Assembly (NCBI GenBank): GCA_002245135.1
Contig: NGBS01001226.1
Span: 1 to 23,326, forward strand
Source: Proteromonas lacertae
Taxonomy: Eukaryota > Sar > Bigyra > Opalinata > Proteromonadidae
Direction of reading: 5' to 3'
Length of the DNA: 23,326 nt
Part shown: one piece after another, positions 1 through 11,690 of the stretch
How the letters are laid out: the number at the start of each line of letters is the position of its first letter
Position numbering within the stretch: the first letter of the stretch is position 1
Program-made: the position numbers and the translations under genes
Notes under the pieces: generated by a model
Told to the model about the DNA's origin: nothing
The model's database searches: none
What the model saw: the letters and a program-made list of their open reading frames with translations, nothing else

Positions 1-136
1 AATACTTATAAACTCTAAAATAGTCAAGAAATTAATTGAATAAATTCTTTTAAGATTAACAATGATTTAGTTAATTAATCCTAAATGAATAGATTACAAC
101 AAGTCTAAGATCATATAGTTATAAATGTAAATAAAT

Positions 137-1672
137 TTAAAACAATTTTGCAAAATATTTGTTTTGTTGATATATTTTGAAAAATTGGTTCTGATTTTGA
201 ATTTGTTGATTAATATTATATTGAGTAAATATTGTTGATCTTACTTGTTCTAGTGATAATCTATCATTAGGATTTTTTCTAACTAAACCATTTATCATAT
301 CCTCAATTATTTTAAAACGAATTGTAACATTGAATTTAATATCATAATTATCATTCAGAATTTTGTCTCTTATCTCATCTACGTTATCACCATTGAACAG
401 AATAATAGAAGTATAAATTTCATGAAGTATACAGCCAACTGAAAATGCATCACTTTTGGTAGAATAAGGTGGTGGATTATTGATCCATAACTCAGGAGCC
501 ATATACTGATAAGTTCCACACAACTTTTCTTTATGATTGTCTTTATCTATAGACAATCCAAAATCACTTATTTTCAAATTGTATGAATCATCTACCAGTA
601 TATTGGACGGCTTTAAATCTCTATGGATTATACCTTCACTGTGAATATAAATAACACCATTAATAATATCCATTAAAAACTTTAAAATCATAGGTAACGA
701 AAATTGTGATTTATTCTGTTTTTTATGGATAATATCAGACAGATCTCCATTCTTATAAAAAGGAGTAATAATTTTAACATTTCCATCTTCTGGAATTGCT
801 AATTTTCCTTTCACTTTAACTACATTCTTATGGTTTAGTCTTTTGGTGTAACTATACTCGTCAATCACTTTATCCATGTTTCCATTTACATTAATACACT
901 TCACAGCAACATCTTCATCATTTATTGTATCTTTATATACAGTACCATATCCACCTTTACCAATTTCTTCTGACACTATTTTAGAAGTTTTGATTAACTC
1001 GATTGAAGCTTCTTTTGTTTCATTCATTTCATTATTTCCTCCTGATAAATTGATTTGTTCTTTAATAACCGAATACAAATCATCTACACTAATTGTACCT
1101 TTGGATATACAATTACTTAACAGATTCAATGTTGGTGATTCATTATCCAACCTTTCACTCTCTTCTTTAATGATTTTACCTAATACTTCTCTGTAATCTT
1201 CAATCGAATCTGGACATTTACAGCATGGATTGACTAGAATAACAGGATCAGTATATCCACTCAATAATACACTCTCTGCGAATAAATCTACATTCAATTT
1301 GTTGCTGTTGAGGATCATTAACCCTTCAATTAAGCTTTTCATCTTATTCAAAGAATTCTATAAAGTATAGGCTATATAACATACATTATAAGATGGAGTA
1401 GAGTTACGATCTGCAACATCCTCATAATAAATATGAAATGGCTTACCTTTTCCTTCATATATATGTTTTACATATGAAGGTATAGCAGGATTGCTTATTC
1501 TCTTCAATTTATCAATACACTCGTCTACAATCATTTTCTTTACAGTTGACTTTCTACAGCTGTATTTAATGTAAATTTTATTCTGGTAAGCAACTCTTCC
1601 GATGATGATATCATCAGTTATGCTTAAAAGATTGATTATTTCCTCATTTTCAGAGTCAAACCTGTCACACAT
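137..1672 (-). CDS. NEK-like serine/threonine protein kinase, two exons
   Basis: Two exons, 1385-1672 and 137-1357, are joined by a 27-nt GTAT..TAG intron (1358-1384) that keeps frame, giving about 502 residues. The kinase domain covers roughly residues 222-480. It has the glycine loop GKGGYGTV, the lysine in VAVK, the catalytic loop HRDLKPSN, DFG and APE (YMAPELW), so it should be active. The stretch SDAFSVGCILHEIY after APE resembles NEK family kinases, which often act at cilia and centrosomes; the family call is tentative. The N-terminal ~220 residues match nothing I recognise. The chosen start is ATG at 1670-1672, but the frame stays open upstream to about 1760 without another ATG, so an upstream exon is possible. 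No frame breaks. It follows the pseudokinase/kinase gene in the same direction, 138 bp away. Confidence 0.85.
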
Positions 1673-1810
1673 GCTGAAATGCTTATTAGAAGTGGAATTT
1701 ATGGAGATGCAATTACCACACTTGATGAAAAATGATTTTGTTAAATAAAATGGTTTTGCAAAATTTTTTATTCACCCAAAAATTTAACAAAATATTTACA
1801 CAATAGAAAT

Positions 1811-4800
1811 TTAGATTAAATATTTCTTTTTATTATCAAAATCTTTATCCAACATACATTCCACCAGTTTCTCTACCTCATCATCACCTAACATTCTAGA
1901 AAAACTTTCCATCCTGCTTATTATATTCTGTAATTGTTCTTTAAGACTATCTATTGACATAATAACCTTTTCCAGTCCACCTTTTTCTATAACCAATCTA
2001 CACATATTACCAACAATTATGCCATATTTTTCTATAAAGAATGATTTATTTTTCAATAAATCATTAGCATCATTTCTTGAAAATGAAGGATCTTCTTGAC
2101 CAATCTCTGGGAATAGAATCTATTACAAATATATATATATAAACATTAATAATATACAACTAATAAATCCTCACGAAATAATTTTCCAATACTATTATAA
2201 CAATAAACATCATCTAATCTATATCCATTACAACTACCATTTTCTAAATAAAAATCAACAACTGGTGTGATTGTATTTAGGATTTTTTCTATATACTCTA
2301 AATTAACTCTTTCTTTAACATCTTTCTTCAACATATTTGTTATTAATCCTTCTATCTTATAATTTCTAGTTGAATCTTGTCTATTAAAATCCAATGGTGT
2401 TGAAAATATAATCTTCCGTTTTACTTCTTCCATATTCTCACCTTTAAAAGCAACATTCAATGTATATAATTCATATAATATACATCCCAAAGCGAATATA
2501 TCACTTGCAGTTGAATAAGGTGGAGGTTTTCTATCCCATAATTCTGGTGCAATATAACTCAAAGATCCAAGCAGTTTACTATCTTTTGTATATGTATCAA
2601 CTGCTAAACCAAAATCACCAATCACTAATTTGGCAGATTCATCAACAAATATATTGGATGGTTTTAAATCTCTATGAATTATTCCTCTATTATGAATGCA
2701 TTTTATTCCATTTATTATATCTCTCATGAAACAGACAATATTCTAGTAGAATAGATGAATATTTATTATACATAAGTTGAGAATCCTTTATTTTTTCTTT
2801 TCCTTTCTCTAATTTTCCTTGATAAGTCACATTTAAAATATTGTGTATATATATGAAATATACTGTTACTTTTATCATAAATTTCATCAAAACATATTAA
2901 AACATTCGCATTTCTCATTTCTTTCATGATATTTATCTCGTTTATCACTATTTCTAAATTAACATTATTTATTTCTATATCTTTTCTTGCCATTATCATT
3001 CCATTATGCTCAACTTTATATACTGTTCCAAAACCGCCTTTACCTATTTTTTCATATAATTTATCATTACTATTATCATAACATTTTGTAGTATATATTA
3101 TTTTATCTAATTGAGTGATAAGATTCTTTAGATAAACAATTAACTCTACATCATTTTCAATATTACTATGAAATTCATATCCTTTCTGTAAAATATCACT
3201 TAAATGATCCAACTCTTTCATATCTACATCCATTATATTAATCATTATTTCATTATTATCTGTATCTATATTGACTTTATATTTTCTAAGCAATTTCTCA
3301 ACAATAGCTTTTGTTGATTCATATAGAGAATAATTACCTTTATATTTTCTTAAACGTTGAAGATCTTTGTTTGTAAAGCTTGGATTATATTGACCAATAT
3401 AAGGGAAAATATATGGAGTATATTTCTTAACAGATAAATTATTAAAGTCTTTTTGTTCTAATTTAGCTAATTTATCCAAAGTTATTCCATCAATTGATTC
3501 TGAATTATCCAGTAAAAAACCAATTACACCAACCATTTTCATATCTTTAATCGAATTTTCTAGTAGTTCTATACCTTCATCATCGTCTATTAATCTAAAG
3601 AATGGCATAATATCAGTTATTATAACCAATTTTCCGTTTTTATTATCCTTTTTAAACTTCTGTACTAATAGGGTAGTAACCTTATGTAAGTCTTCTATAT
3701 ATTCGTCTTTATATTTCTTTAATATTTCTAGATCTTTATTACAAAATGGAGCATTAGATTGATCTACAAAAGGATATAAAATCTATTATTTATAAAATGA
3801 ACAATAATCATATAAATACTGTAACAAGATCTTCACTCCAAAATAATTCAAATTCAGATTGTGATAATTCACTTATTTCTCTCAATGTTTTACCCATCAC
3901 ATATGAACCTTCAATATAAAAACCAACCTATAGTATTATATATATATTACAACATACAATAAGACTTTCATAATAACTTGAATCAATATCATCTTCTGAT
4001 TTTTCTATTATCAATTATAAGTATAAAACATATATATACGATCTGCAATAATAGTTTTTACTTGAATTAAGTATCCTTCATTATTTTCTTTATATATATC
4101 GATTATACTATTTTCAATATGTTTAAATAGTGATATTGTTTCTTCTTTTCCCTTAAATTTATCATATCTAGCATCTTTTCTAGCTAGCGATAATCCATCA
4201 TATTTATATCCATATTTCTTAATTACTAAATTGATCATTGAAAAATAACACTTCTTGATAGTCATATTTGTTTTAAATACTAAAATATAAGTAATCAATA
4301 TATACTATTTACTGTATATTCAGTTAATTTGTATTTTTCCTGTTTCTTATGTGGAAAGAAAAACTATTAAAAAGATATGGATGAATTGAATAAAAATATA
4401 CTTCTTTATGTTTATAAAAGTCGATATTATTCATATTACTTTCATTACATTGTCTAATACTCAATCCTTCAAAAAAGCACTTTCCAAGATAAAAGTATAT
4501 TCTCTATTGAATAATAGAAAATATATGAATATTTATACTTCCATATCTTCTCTATCATCCTTCTTATCTTCATCTATCGCTACATATTTTTCCTTTTTAA
4601 CTACATCCTTCACAACATATTTCTCCTTTTTCATTTTCTCATTAACCTCTTTTTCTTCTATACTATTGGTATTAACTCTTTGAATAGTATAATTATTATT
4701 GATCAATCCAACAGTAGGAATTGAAAATTCACTTGATTTTGTTATAGAATAACTCTTTTTAATAGAATTGAACAATATTTCTATTCTATCTAATGTAATT

Positions 4801-5517
4801 CTACTATTTGGCAAGTTGTTTAGCATTTTAGATATTAAACTTTCAATTTTGTTTATTCTTGGTGATTTATATCTGCAAAATTCTATTTTTTTTAGTAATC
4901 TACTCTCTTTGGTATTACAACCACTATTTGCTACTCTTAATGTGTATAACTCATAGAATATACAACCCAAAGAGTAAATATCACTTTCTTTAGTATAATC
5001 GTTTGAATTATTAAGAAGAATTTCTGGAGCTATATAATTCAAATCATCATCATTAGTTATTACATTTTCATCTAAACCACCAATAACTAAACCTTTATCA
5101 GATATAAATATAAAGTCTGGCTTTAGATTTTTGTAAATTACATTATTTTGGTGAAAATACTTTAATCCTCTGATTAAATCGCCCATATAAGAAATTAATA
5201 TCTAAATATAGAGTTTATACAATCTATACTTCTATTTGAAGATCTTCTTTCATTTTTCTTCTATTTTCTAATAAATCCTTCAAACTATCATTTTCAAAAC
5301 ATTGAGTTTGAATATATAAATTGTCACTATCTTTATCACATGAATAACTTTCGTGGTTCATTAAGTTGTTGTGTTTAAATAACACTAGCTTCTTCTCTTC
5401 AGTTGAATAATCTTTATTTTTTGATTGACTTACATTCATATTTATCGAGTTTATCTGTTCATTTAATTTATTAGTCACATTTTCATAACAAGGTAATACA
5501 CAGCGTTCAGTTTCCAT
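1811..5517 (-). CDS. Tandem pseudokinase-kinase protein with four copies of an unnamed module
   Basis: Ten exons: 5230-5517, 4539-5201, 4402-4503, 4306-4363, 4040-4279, 3958-4004, 3820-3927, 2772-3782, 2158-2742, 1811-2119. All nine introns (26-38 nt) start GTAT and end TAG, and the spliced frame is open for about 1136 residues. Residues ~45-290 are a pseudokinase: no glycine loop or VAIK lysine is visible, HRD is replaced by YKN (YKNLKPDF) and DFG by GGL. A second, typical kinase starts near 749 (GKGGFGTV, lysine in MARK, HRDLKPSN near 863, DFG, APELW) and is NEK-like. Short repeated modules lie after each kinase and two more lie between them. The alpha-E-helix intron has the same place in both kinases, which points to tandem duplication. 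The pseudokinase could regulate the kinase, by analogy only. Splitting into two genes near 4290 is possible, but the 26-nt intron at 4280-4305 joins them in frame. Confidence 0.8.
2036..4503 (-). repeat. Four diverged copies of a ~65-residue protein module
   Basis: Copies lie at 4325-4503 (A), 3699-3927 (B), 3327-3533 (C) and 2036-2262 (D), within the tandem kinase gene. The shared pattern is a hydrophobic start such as VGFYIEGS, IGFLLDNS or VDFYLENG, then G-x-[TRS]-L, about 20 variable residues, an aromatic-Pro strand (ILYP, YIFP, ILFP, FFFP), then often Q-x-x-PSF and N-x-DL. A phase-0 tiny intron sits just before the aromatic-Pro strand in A, B and D and is missing in C. Shared residues and shared intron position together support common descent. 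I do not recognise the fold. Confidence 0.6.
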
Positions 5518-5717
5518 TACTATATAATTAGTTAAATATCAATACTATTTATACAAGAATAATTCAGTTTGTTAAGTTAAGAAAAATTACATAAAGAATG
5601 ACCAAGCTTGGGCTTGTCTTTGTTTTATAAATTCTTGTTTATCTCTATAAATTAACACAACAATTAAACATGTATTAGTTAGATTAAATATAATAATGAA
5701 TTATTTTAATTATTTAT

Positions 5718-8433
5718 TTACACATGTTGAATTACACAATTATATGATTTTCCATTACATTTTGCAGTTACAATTAATCTTCCATTTATATCAACATCAA
5801 ATTCAACTTCAACAGAACTACTATCTGCATCAATATTAACATTTACACAACCTAAATGCCTCATATCCTCTATTTTCCCTTCTCCTTCATATACATCAAC
5901 AGTCGCTTTACCTCTTGCAGAACTAGCAATCGATACACCTCTACAAGGTAATGGAGTGCATTTCTCCAATATTGTTTGTATTACAGCTTTACCCATAAAA
6001 ATCCTTGTTACTTTATATCCTAATGATTTTGATAATACATCAACCATTTCAATATGATTTATTTTCATACTATCATCCCTTCTTAATCTAGCATATAATG
6101 CAGCTCCTTGTGCTACAACTTCATCAGGACTAATATTCATTAAAATATTAACTTTAGGAAAGTTTTCTGCTATAATACTTTTAACACAACATATTTTACT
6201 AGATCCTCCAACAAGTACAACATAATCAAGGTTAACTTTCGCCATTCTGATTGCCTTATTCATTGTATCTATTGTCTGCATTATCTCACTTTTACATAAT
6301 TCATTTAAAAAACTCATTGACACTTCTTCACTAAAATCCTCATAATCAAATGTTGTGTGATCTGTCATTGATAATTCTATTTTCACTTTTTCACATTCAT
6401 CTTTTACTCTTTTAATTTTTTTAATATCTAATTTAACTCCTTTTTCTTTTTGAATTTTATTTACAAAATAATCACACAATTTATTGGTAATATCTTGACC
6501 TCCTAAATTATTGTTTCCAATTGTGCTTTTAACTGTTATTTTTTTACCATTTACATTTAGCACAGTTGAATCAAAAGTCCCTCCTCCAAAATCGTATATT
6601 AACAAATTATAATTATCACTGTTGATCACTTTTAATGTTTCATTATTGACAATATAAGCATAAGCGGCAGCTGTTGGTTCATTTATCAACTGTAATACTT
6701 TAAATCCTGCTTCTTCAGCAGCTTTTTTAGTTTCATCCCTTTCAAAAAAACTAAAATCAGCTGGAACAGTAATTACAACTGGAAATTCATCTTCTTTTTC
6801 ATTCTCAAAATTGGGTAGACGTTTTATAGCATCATTTTTGATAGATTTTAATAGCAAAGAAGATATTTTTGTTGGTGAATAAAACTCAGTTTTGTTGTTA
6901 TGTATAACTTCATATACGCAATCTCCATTTCTATCTTCAGATAGTTTATATTCTGAATACTTTATAACATTATTATCAACCATTGATCTTTTTTACCTAA
7001 AAATCTCTTAGAATCACAAACTATTGAATATTTACTCATATTTGAAACTTTTATCCCTGCTTTGATTTCATCTGTCGTTTTATTAAATGACACAATAGAT
7101 GGTATTGAATTTGTACTTTGATTTGTCTTTATAACAGCTGTAGAATGCAAAACAGGATCATAAAAAGCACTACATGAAAATGTTGTTCCTAAATCAATTC
7201 CATAACAAACTGAATAACTTGAAACTGTTTCAATTATTTCATATTTTGATTCTCCTTTCATTAAATAATCTGCGTATATAGCAGCTCCTCTAGCAACAGC
7301 TTCTACACCGTTTATATTTTTGTATATTTTACCATCTTTAAAATAAGAATTAATGAAATTTTCAATTGCTGGAATTTTACTTGAACCTCCAACTAATACT
7401 ATATAATCAATATCATTTGGTTTTAAATCACATATTTTAAGAGTTCTTTCTACAACTTCTATTGTTGTTTGAAAGATTTCTTTACATAATTCGTTAAGCT
7501 TTTCTCTTGTAACTGTGATGATACATTCATCGCAACCTTTAAATGAAAAGTCAATTTCATAATCATTTACAACTGATAAATTAATTTTGGCATTTTCACA
7601 TTCTTTGTGAATATTACGAATATTTTTCGGTAAATCTACATCTACACTATCTTTTAATACTTCTTTTATTTCAGCTTTCACATATTCCTCTAATTTTCTC
7701 GTAATATCTTCACCTCCTAAATGATCATCTCCGTAAGTACCTAACACTTCAATTCTGTTCTGCTTTTTATGCACTATCGATACATCAAATGTACCACCAC
7801 CAAAATCATATATCAATATTTTACAATCACTTTTAGCTAATATAATTATCATTTGAATCAATATATGCTAACGCTGCAGCTGTAGGTTCTATTATTAATT
7901 CAACATTCTTTAATCCTGCTTTTTCAGCTGCTTTTTTTGTTGCTTCTTTTTGATCATATGAAAATACAGCAGGAACACCAATAACTATCTGAAGATCATC
8001 TTGAACTATTTTTTCATGAGTAATTTGTTTAAAAGATTCAGAATTTAGACTTTTTAATATTTCGCTTGATACATCAACTGGATATATGAGATAATCTCTT
8101 TTATTATTATAGTGTAGGTGATACACTGGTTCGTTGGCATATTTTATTATTTTGAATGGATATAATCTACATTCTTCTGTATCTATCTCCATATATGATT
8201 TTCCAATAAATCTTTTTGAATCATATACAATAGAATATTCATTTGGCTTTGCTATACTAGTAGCAGCAACACCTACTTTAATGGTATTAGAAGACTTAGA
8301 ATATGCAACAACTGATGGAATCACAAAATTTGCCTCCCAAACCAATCATGTCTGGGTCTTTTGTTCTAACACATGAAGCATAACATGTACAAGTGCCTAG
8401 ATCAATGCCATAAGAATGTGTAGGATGACTCAT
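5718..8433 (-). CDS. Hsp70-family protein with two fused ATPase domains
   Basis: No introns. Starts at ATG 8431-8433. The first nucleotide-binding domain (8433 to ~7210) shows GIDLGTCTCYASC in place of the usual GIDLGTTYS, VIGVPAVFSYDQKEATKKAA, IEPTAAALAY, LIYDFGGGTFDVSI and IVLVGGSSKIPAIE. It passes, in one open frame and without a substrate-binding domain, into a second ATPase domain at about 7207 (CYGIDLGTTFSCS, VPADFSFFERDETKKAAEE, NEPTAAAYAY, YDFGGGTFD, VVLVGGSSK). A substrate-binding beta domain follows (~6020-5718: SLGYKV, VDVYEGEG, VEVEFDVDINGRLIVTAK), then a stop, with no helical lid and no EEVD end. Three single-base breaks (near 8350, 7850 and 6985) interrupt the frame; none lies at the fusion junction. 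Hsp70s are ATP-driven chaperones; the double-ATPase form is unusual. No clear heat-shock element was seen upstream. Confidence 0.8.
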
Positions 8434-8585
8434 TAATAAACTATATAAAATTGTACTATTTTTTACTATTTCAGAATATCTACTGTATAAAAGAAAAAAA
8501 AAGTAGTTGGTGTTTCAAAAAATTATTTTAAGCCCCAAATATTAAAAAGTGTTAAATAAATTTACATATACATTATACATATGCA

Positions 8586-9263
8586 TTAAATATTATTTTC
8601 TCTTTGTTCTTCTCCATTCTCCCTAGACTAGATGAAAGAGCAGAGTAAAAAGAATAAAATTAAAGATTTACTTACACAAAGATATGCATTGAAAAATGAT
8701 ATAAAATGTTGACTATTCAATATATTTTGAAACAGAGTAGGTGAATGAACTGCATTATCTTTCTCAACCTTTGTATCTTTTTTATTGACTTTAGTCTTAA
8801 TTGGAGAAGAAGGTATTTCATCAATAAAATCCATTTTATTTGTTAAAGATCCTATAACAGTATTTAAAGGGTGATTTGGTCCATTTCTTGTGATAATGGG
8901 AAGAATATCGACTGGTTTGTCTAAATTTGCTTTGTGATATCCATTTGGAGCTGAATATATACAATTAAATATAAATATATCATTTATACTTGTAACTCTG
9001 AAATTCTTTTTATCTTTTTGTAGATGAATAGGTGAAGAAAGACAATCAGGATAATCTCCATACTATACAAACCACAAAAAAAAAATAATATAATAATATA
9101 TACAATTGGTTCTGAGAGTGTTGGTAATAATCTCTTTCTCTGAATAAGAAAATCTTTTGACATCTAAATATTATAAATATATATATATATATACTTCTGA
9201 TTCTTCTTGAATAGAGTTTAAAATAGTAGTTGGAAGACGAGTAAAAAATGTAGATTGTGACAT
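8586..9263 (-). CDS. Unrecognised 185-residue protein, four exons
   Basis: Exons 9195-9263, 9104-9163, 8676-9062 and 8586-8627 join in frame, giving 185 residues from ATG 9261-9263 to TAA 8586-8588. Introns are 31, 41 and 48 nt; the last starts GTAAGT rather than GTAT and is the longest placed here. No signal peptide, membrane segment or known motif is visible. The middle is rich in polar and Pro/Asn residues (for example SAPNGYHKANLDKP) and the end is charged (SRENGEEQRENNI). It starts only 25 bp after the stop of the cyclic-nucleotide-binding gene on the same strand. No frame break, so it looks real, but I cannot assign a function. Confidence 0.7.
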
Positions 9264-9288
9264 TACAAAACATACTAATAAATAATAA

Positions 9289-10707
9289 TTATATAGAAAT
9301 ACTTGACTGACTTCTAGATCTATAAGAAGCATCAAATGGTTTAGAATTAATCATTTCAAATGCACCAAAATGCTAAATATTTATAAGCAAAAGGAAAATA
9401 TACTTGACATCTTTCCAATAATGAAATATATTTATTATTACTCATCATTGATTGATAATTCAAATCTTTATGAATTGGAGAATATATTGCCTCTATTGAA
9501 CAACTATGAGTTAATAATTGATTATTCTGATTATAAACCTCAATTTGTCCTGATGATATTAAATAGAAATATTCAGAATTTTGATTTTGTTTTACAACAA
9601 CTAAATTATATAATATAAAAACATATATATACTTTGATCTGTATTAAATTTCATTGATTTAAACAGAAATGATAAATAACATAATTCTATTGGTTGAATA
9701 CATGATTGGAATGCTGATGTATCACAAATTAATTGTATTTTATTCATATTCTCTTCCTATTTATGGAAATACATTATATAAATTATTTATATATACTTTA
9801 ACGCTATTCATAATCATATTATAGTCACTCCTAGATAATAATCCAAATGTACAAGTTGATTTGGTTCTTAAACTACATTTATATGTTTTATTGTAGAAAA
9901 ATAGATTAAATTTAAACTCTCAAAATAGAATTATCATATTTAAAATGATATATTTATAAATTCATCAATGTTTATACAAGATAATGTATTGTATTCTTTA
10001 ATAACTCTTTCTTGAGAACCTTCTGTGAATGATTCAGTGATAAATGTTTCACAATTACCTGATAATAAAATATACAAAGTATCATATTGTTTATCATTTG
10101 GTTGATAAATGATGTTATTTGAGGAGATTATTTGACATGTTATAAATATGGATAATATTTCATTAGAACAAGGATCAAATATATTAAAAGGTTCTAATGG
10201 TTCTATATAGTGTAATATATAGTTAATTTCATCTTCTGTCCTTAAATTACACTTCTTTTGTAAAATCTGCATAAATAGAATGAAAATATAGGAAATACTC
10301 TTATCAACATATTAATCTTGTCAAATGTCAAATCCACATTGATGTTATTAGCCTAATAAATAAAAATAAGGTAAAATACAATTCCTTTAAAGAGAAGGGT
10401 CTCTTCTTCTATCAATTTCTTTTCCCCTTTCATCATTCCTTTGTTGTTCCTTCTTTCCAGCAACACCTTCTTAGCATATCCTAAACTATTAGAAAAAGAA
10501 ATACTTATGTATGAATCCGGTAGAGGTGATTTAAATAAATTTCTCACATATATTCTGATTGTTAATTTAGCTATAAGTGCAGGGTTACCAAACTCATCTT
10601 CACTATCATCTACACCAATAAGAAATTTAAATACGCCGTTTGATTATTGGACTATGCTTGGGTTTGTTTACATCCCAGAATCTTTTTTTAAAGAACTTAT
10701 AAGACAT
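9289..10707 (-). CDS. Protein with two cyclic-nucleotide-binding domains
   Basis: Six exons: start to 10380, 10299-10352, 9797-10266, 9633-9756, 9404-9600, 9289-9372, with introns of 27-40 nt (one ends GCAG instead of TAG). The chosen start is ATG 10705-10707 (MSYKFFKKRFWD). The N-terminal ~150 residues are unplaced. The first cNBD-like fold has DKQYDTLYILLSGNCETFI and later CTFGLLSRSDYNMI; the second has NQNSEYFYLISSGQIEVY and HFGAFEMI. These match the beta-barrel of PKA regulatory subunits and relatives. The phosphate-binding cassette (FGE..LL..PRAA) is poorly kept, so real cAMP or cGMP binding is uncertain. No PKA inhibitor site or channel segments were seen. Breaks near 10620 and two near 9940 lie in T runs. 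A role in flagellar or kinase signalling is only inference. Confidence 0.7.
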
Positions 10708-10814
10708 ACAGAAGAAAAAAGAAAAAAGCTGACGGTTGGTAATTTTTTGAATTATCGCATGATAATCTTCATTAGAAGAGTATAAAACATAATATTATTA
10801 ATAATTCATCTATA

Positions 10815-11690
10815 TTATTTATTAGGGTTAAACAAATTCTTGATATGTCTCAAAATATCTTTTCTATCAGCTTCTAGTCTACTATTAATATTACTAATAT
10901 CATGATGTGATCCTTTATACATCAAAAGTAATCTAATACAACAATTTTCTTTTGATGCCTAAAAAATAGTAAAGATTAAAAATACAGTATAATAACCTTC
11001 ATTTCTTGTCTTTCTTACAGCTTCTTCTGGTAATTCAACACATGACATAGTTAAAAAACATCCTGTTCCTAAACCTGTATCATGATCTCTATAAATCAAT
11101 AAATTGACAATATATACATATTAGATTTTCTTAAATATTGACGTGCATATCCAAATGAATCTTCAAATGATCCACCTAAATAAACTCCTTGTCCATAAGC
11201 AGCATGTAGTATGATCCTAATTTCTCTTTTGCTTCTGTTGAACCAGATTCTATAAATCCATCTTTTATTATACTAAACCAACATCCAATTCCACTTCCAT
11301 GAAAATATAAATCAGTTTCTTTTCTTTCTAATACTTTGTCTCTTTCATTATCTCTTATTAAGAATTGATAAGCTATTAAAAAATAGAAATAAACAGATTA
11401 ATATACTTGCATTACAGTTTGGAATTCTATTTTTATCTTTTAATTCTATGATGTGATTTGATTGATATGTCATACACCACGATAAAAGTTTATATGCCAT
11501 TGGATGTTTTGCATTTAATTCTCTTTTAATATATCATTTCCTTTATTACACCATTTTAATATTATATCACTCACAGGAAGTGTTTCTAACACTGTCAATG
11601 AAGCAGTTTTTGCTTTAATTCTATCATTTTTACTTTCACCTTTAAACTCATCACTTCCAATATTAGTTGGAGCAACTAACTCTAATCTTC
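10815..11690 (-). other. C-terminal PARP (ADP-ribosyltransferase) domain of the helicase fusion
   Basis: This region encodes AYKLLSWCMTYQSNHIIEL, then DLYFHGSGIGCWFSIIKDGF (the His of the H-Y-E triad), HAAYGQGVYLGGSFEDSFGY (the Tyr), and near the end RNEGYYTASKENCCIRLLLM. The run-up (LLSW..S.H) and the HGS..xxW.SI...G spacing resemble PARP6/PARP8 more than PARP1. The third triad position may be the Glu or a Tyr of NEGYY, so transfer of single rather than chained ADP-ribose is likely but not certain. Introns at 11373-11406, 11089-11117 and 10959-10985 fall inside. It lies only about 60 codons after the RZ finger with no start, stop or promoter-like gap between, apart from single-base breaks. 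Confidence 0.75.

Noticed and set aside
5587-5644. Coding-like stretch (DKQEFIKQRQAQAWSFFM) downstream of the Hsp70 gene after a TATAG acceptor, as a possible extra C-terminal exon
   Set aside because: Joining it to the Hsp70 end at a GT donor puts AGA TAA in frame, so it does not extend the protein; no other donor fits.
8434-8585. Heat-shock element upstream of the Hsp70 gene
   Set aside because: TTTCAGAAT has the wrong spacing between TTC and GAA, and no array of nGAAn units is present.
9166-9194. TA dinucleotide tracts as microsatellites of interest
   Set aside because: These TA runs lie inside tiny introns and reflect the GTATATAT intron style.
9370-9618. Plus-strand 82-codon frame
   Set aside because: It spans the second cNBD on the minus strand and crosses two of its introns.
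10441-10785. Plus-strand 114-codon frame beginning MLFLLSSNTF
   Set aside because: The minus strand here carries the spliced start of the cNBD gene with matching intron borders; the plus frame has no supporting features.
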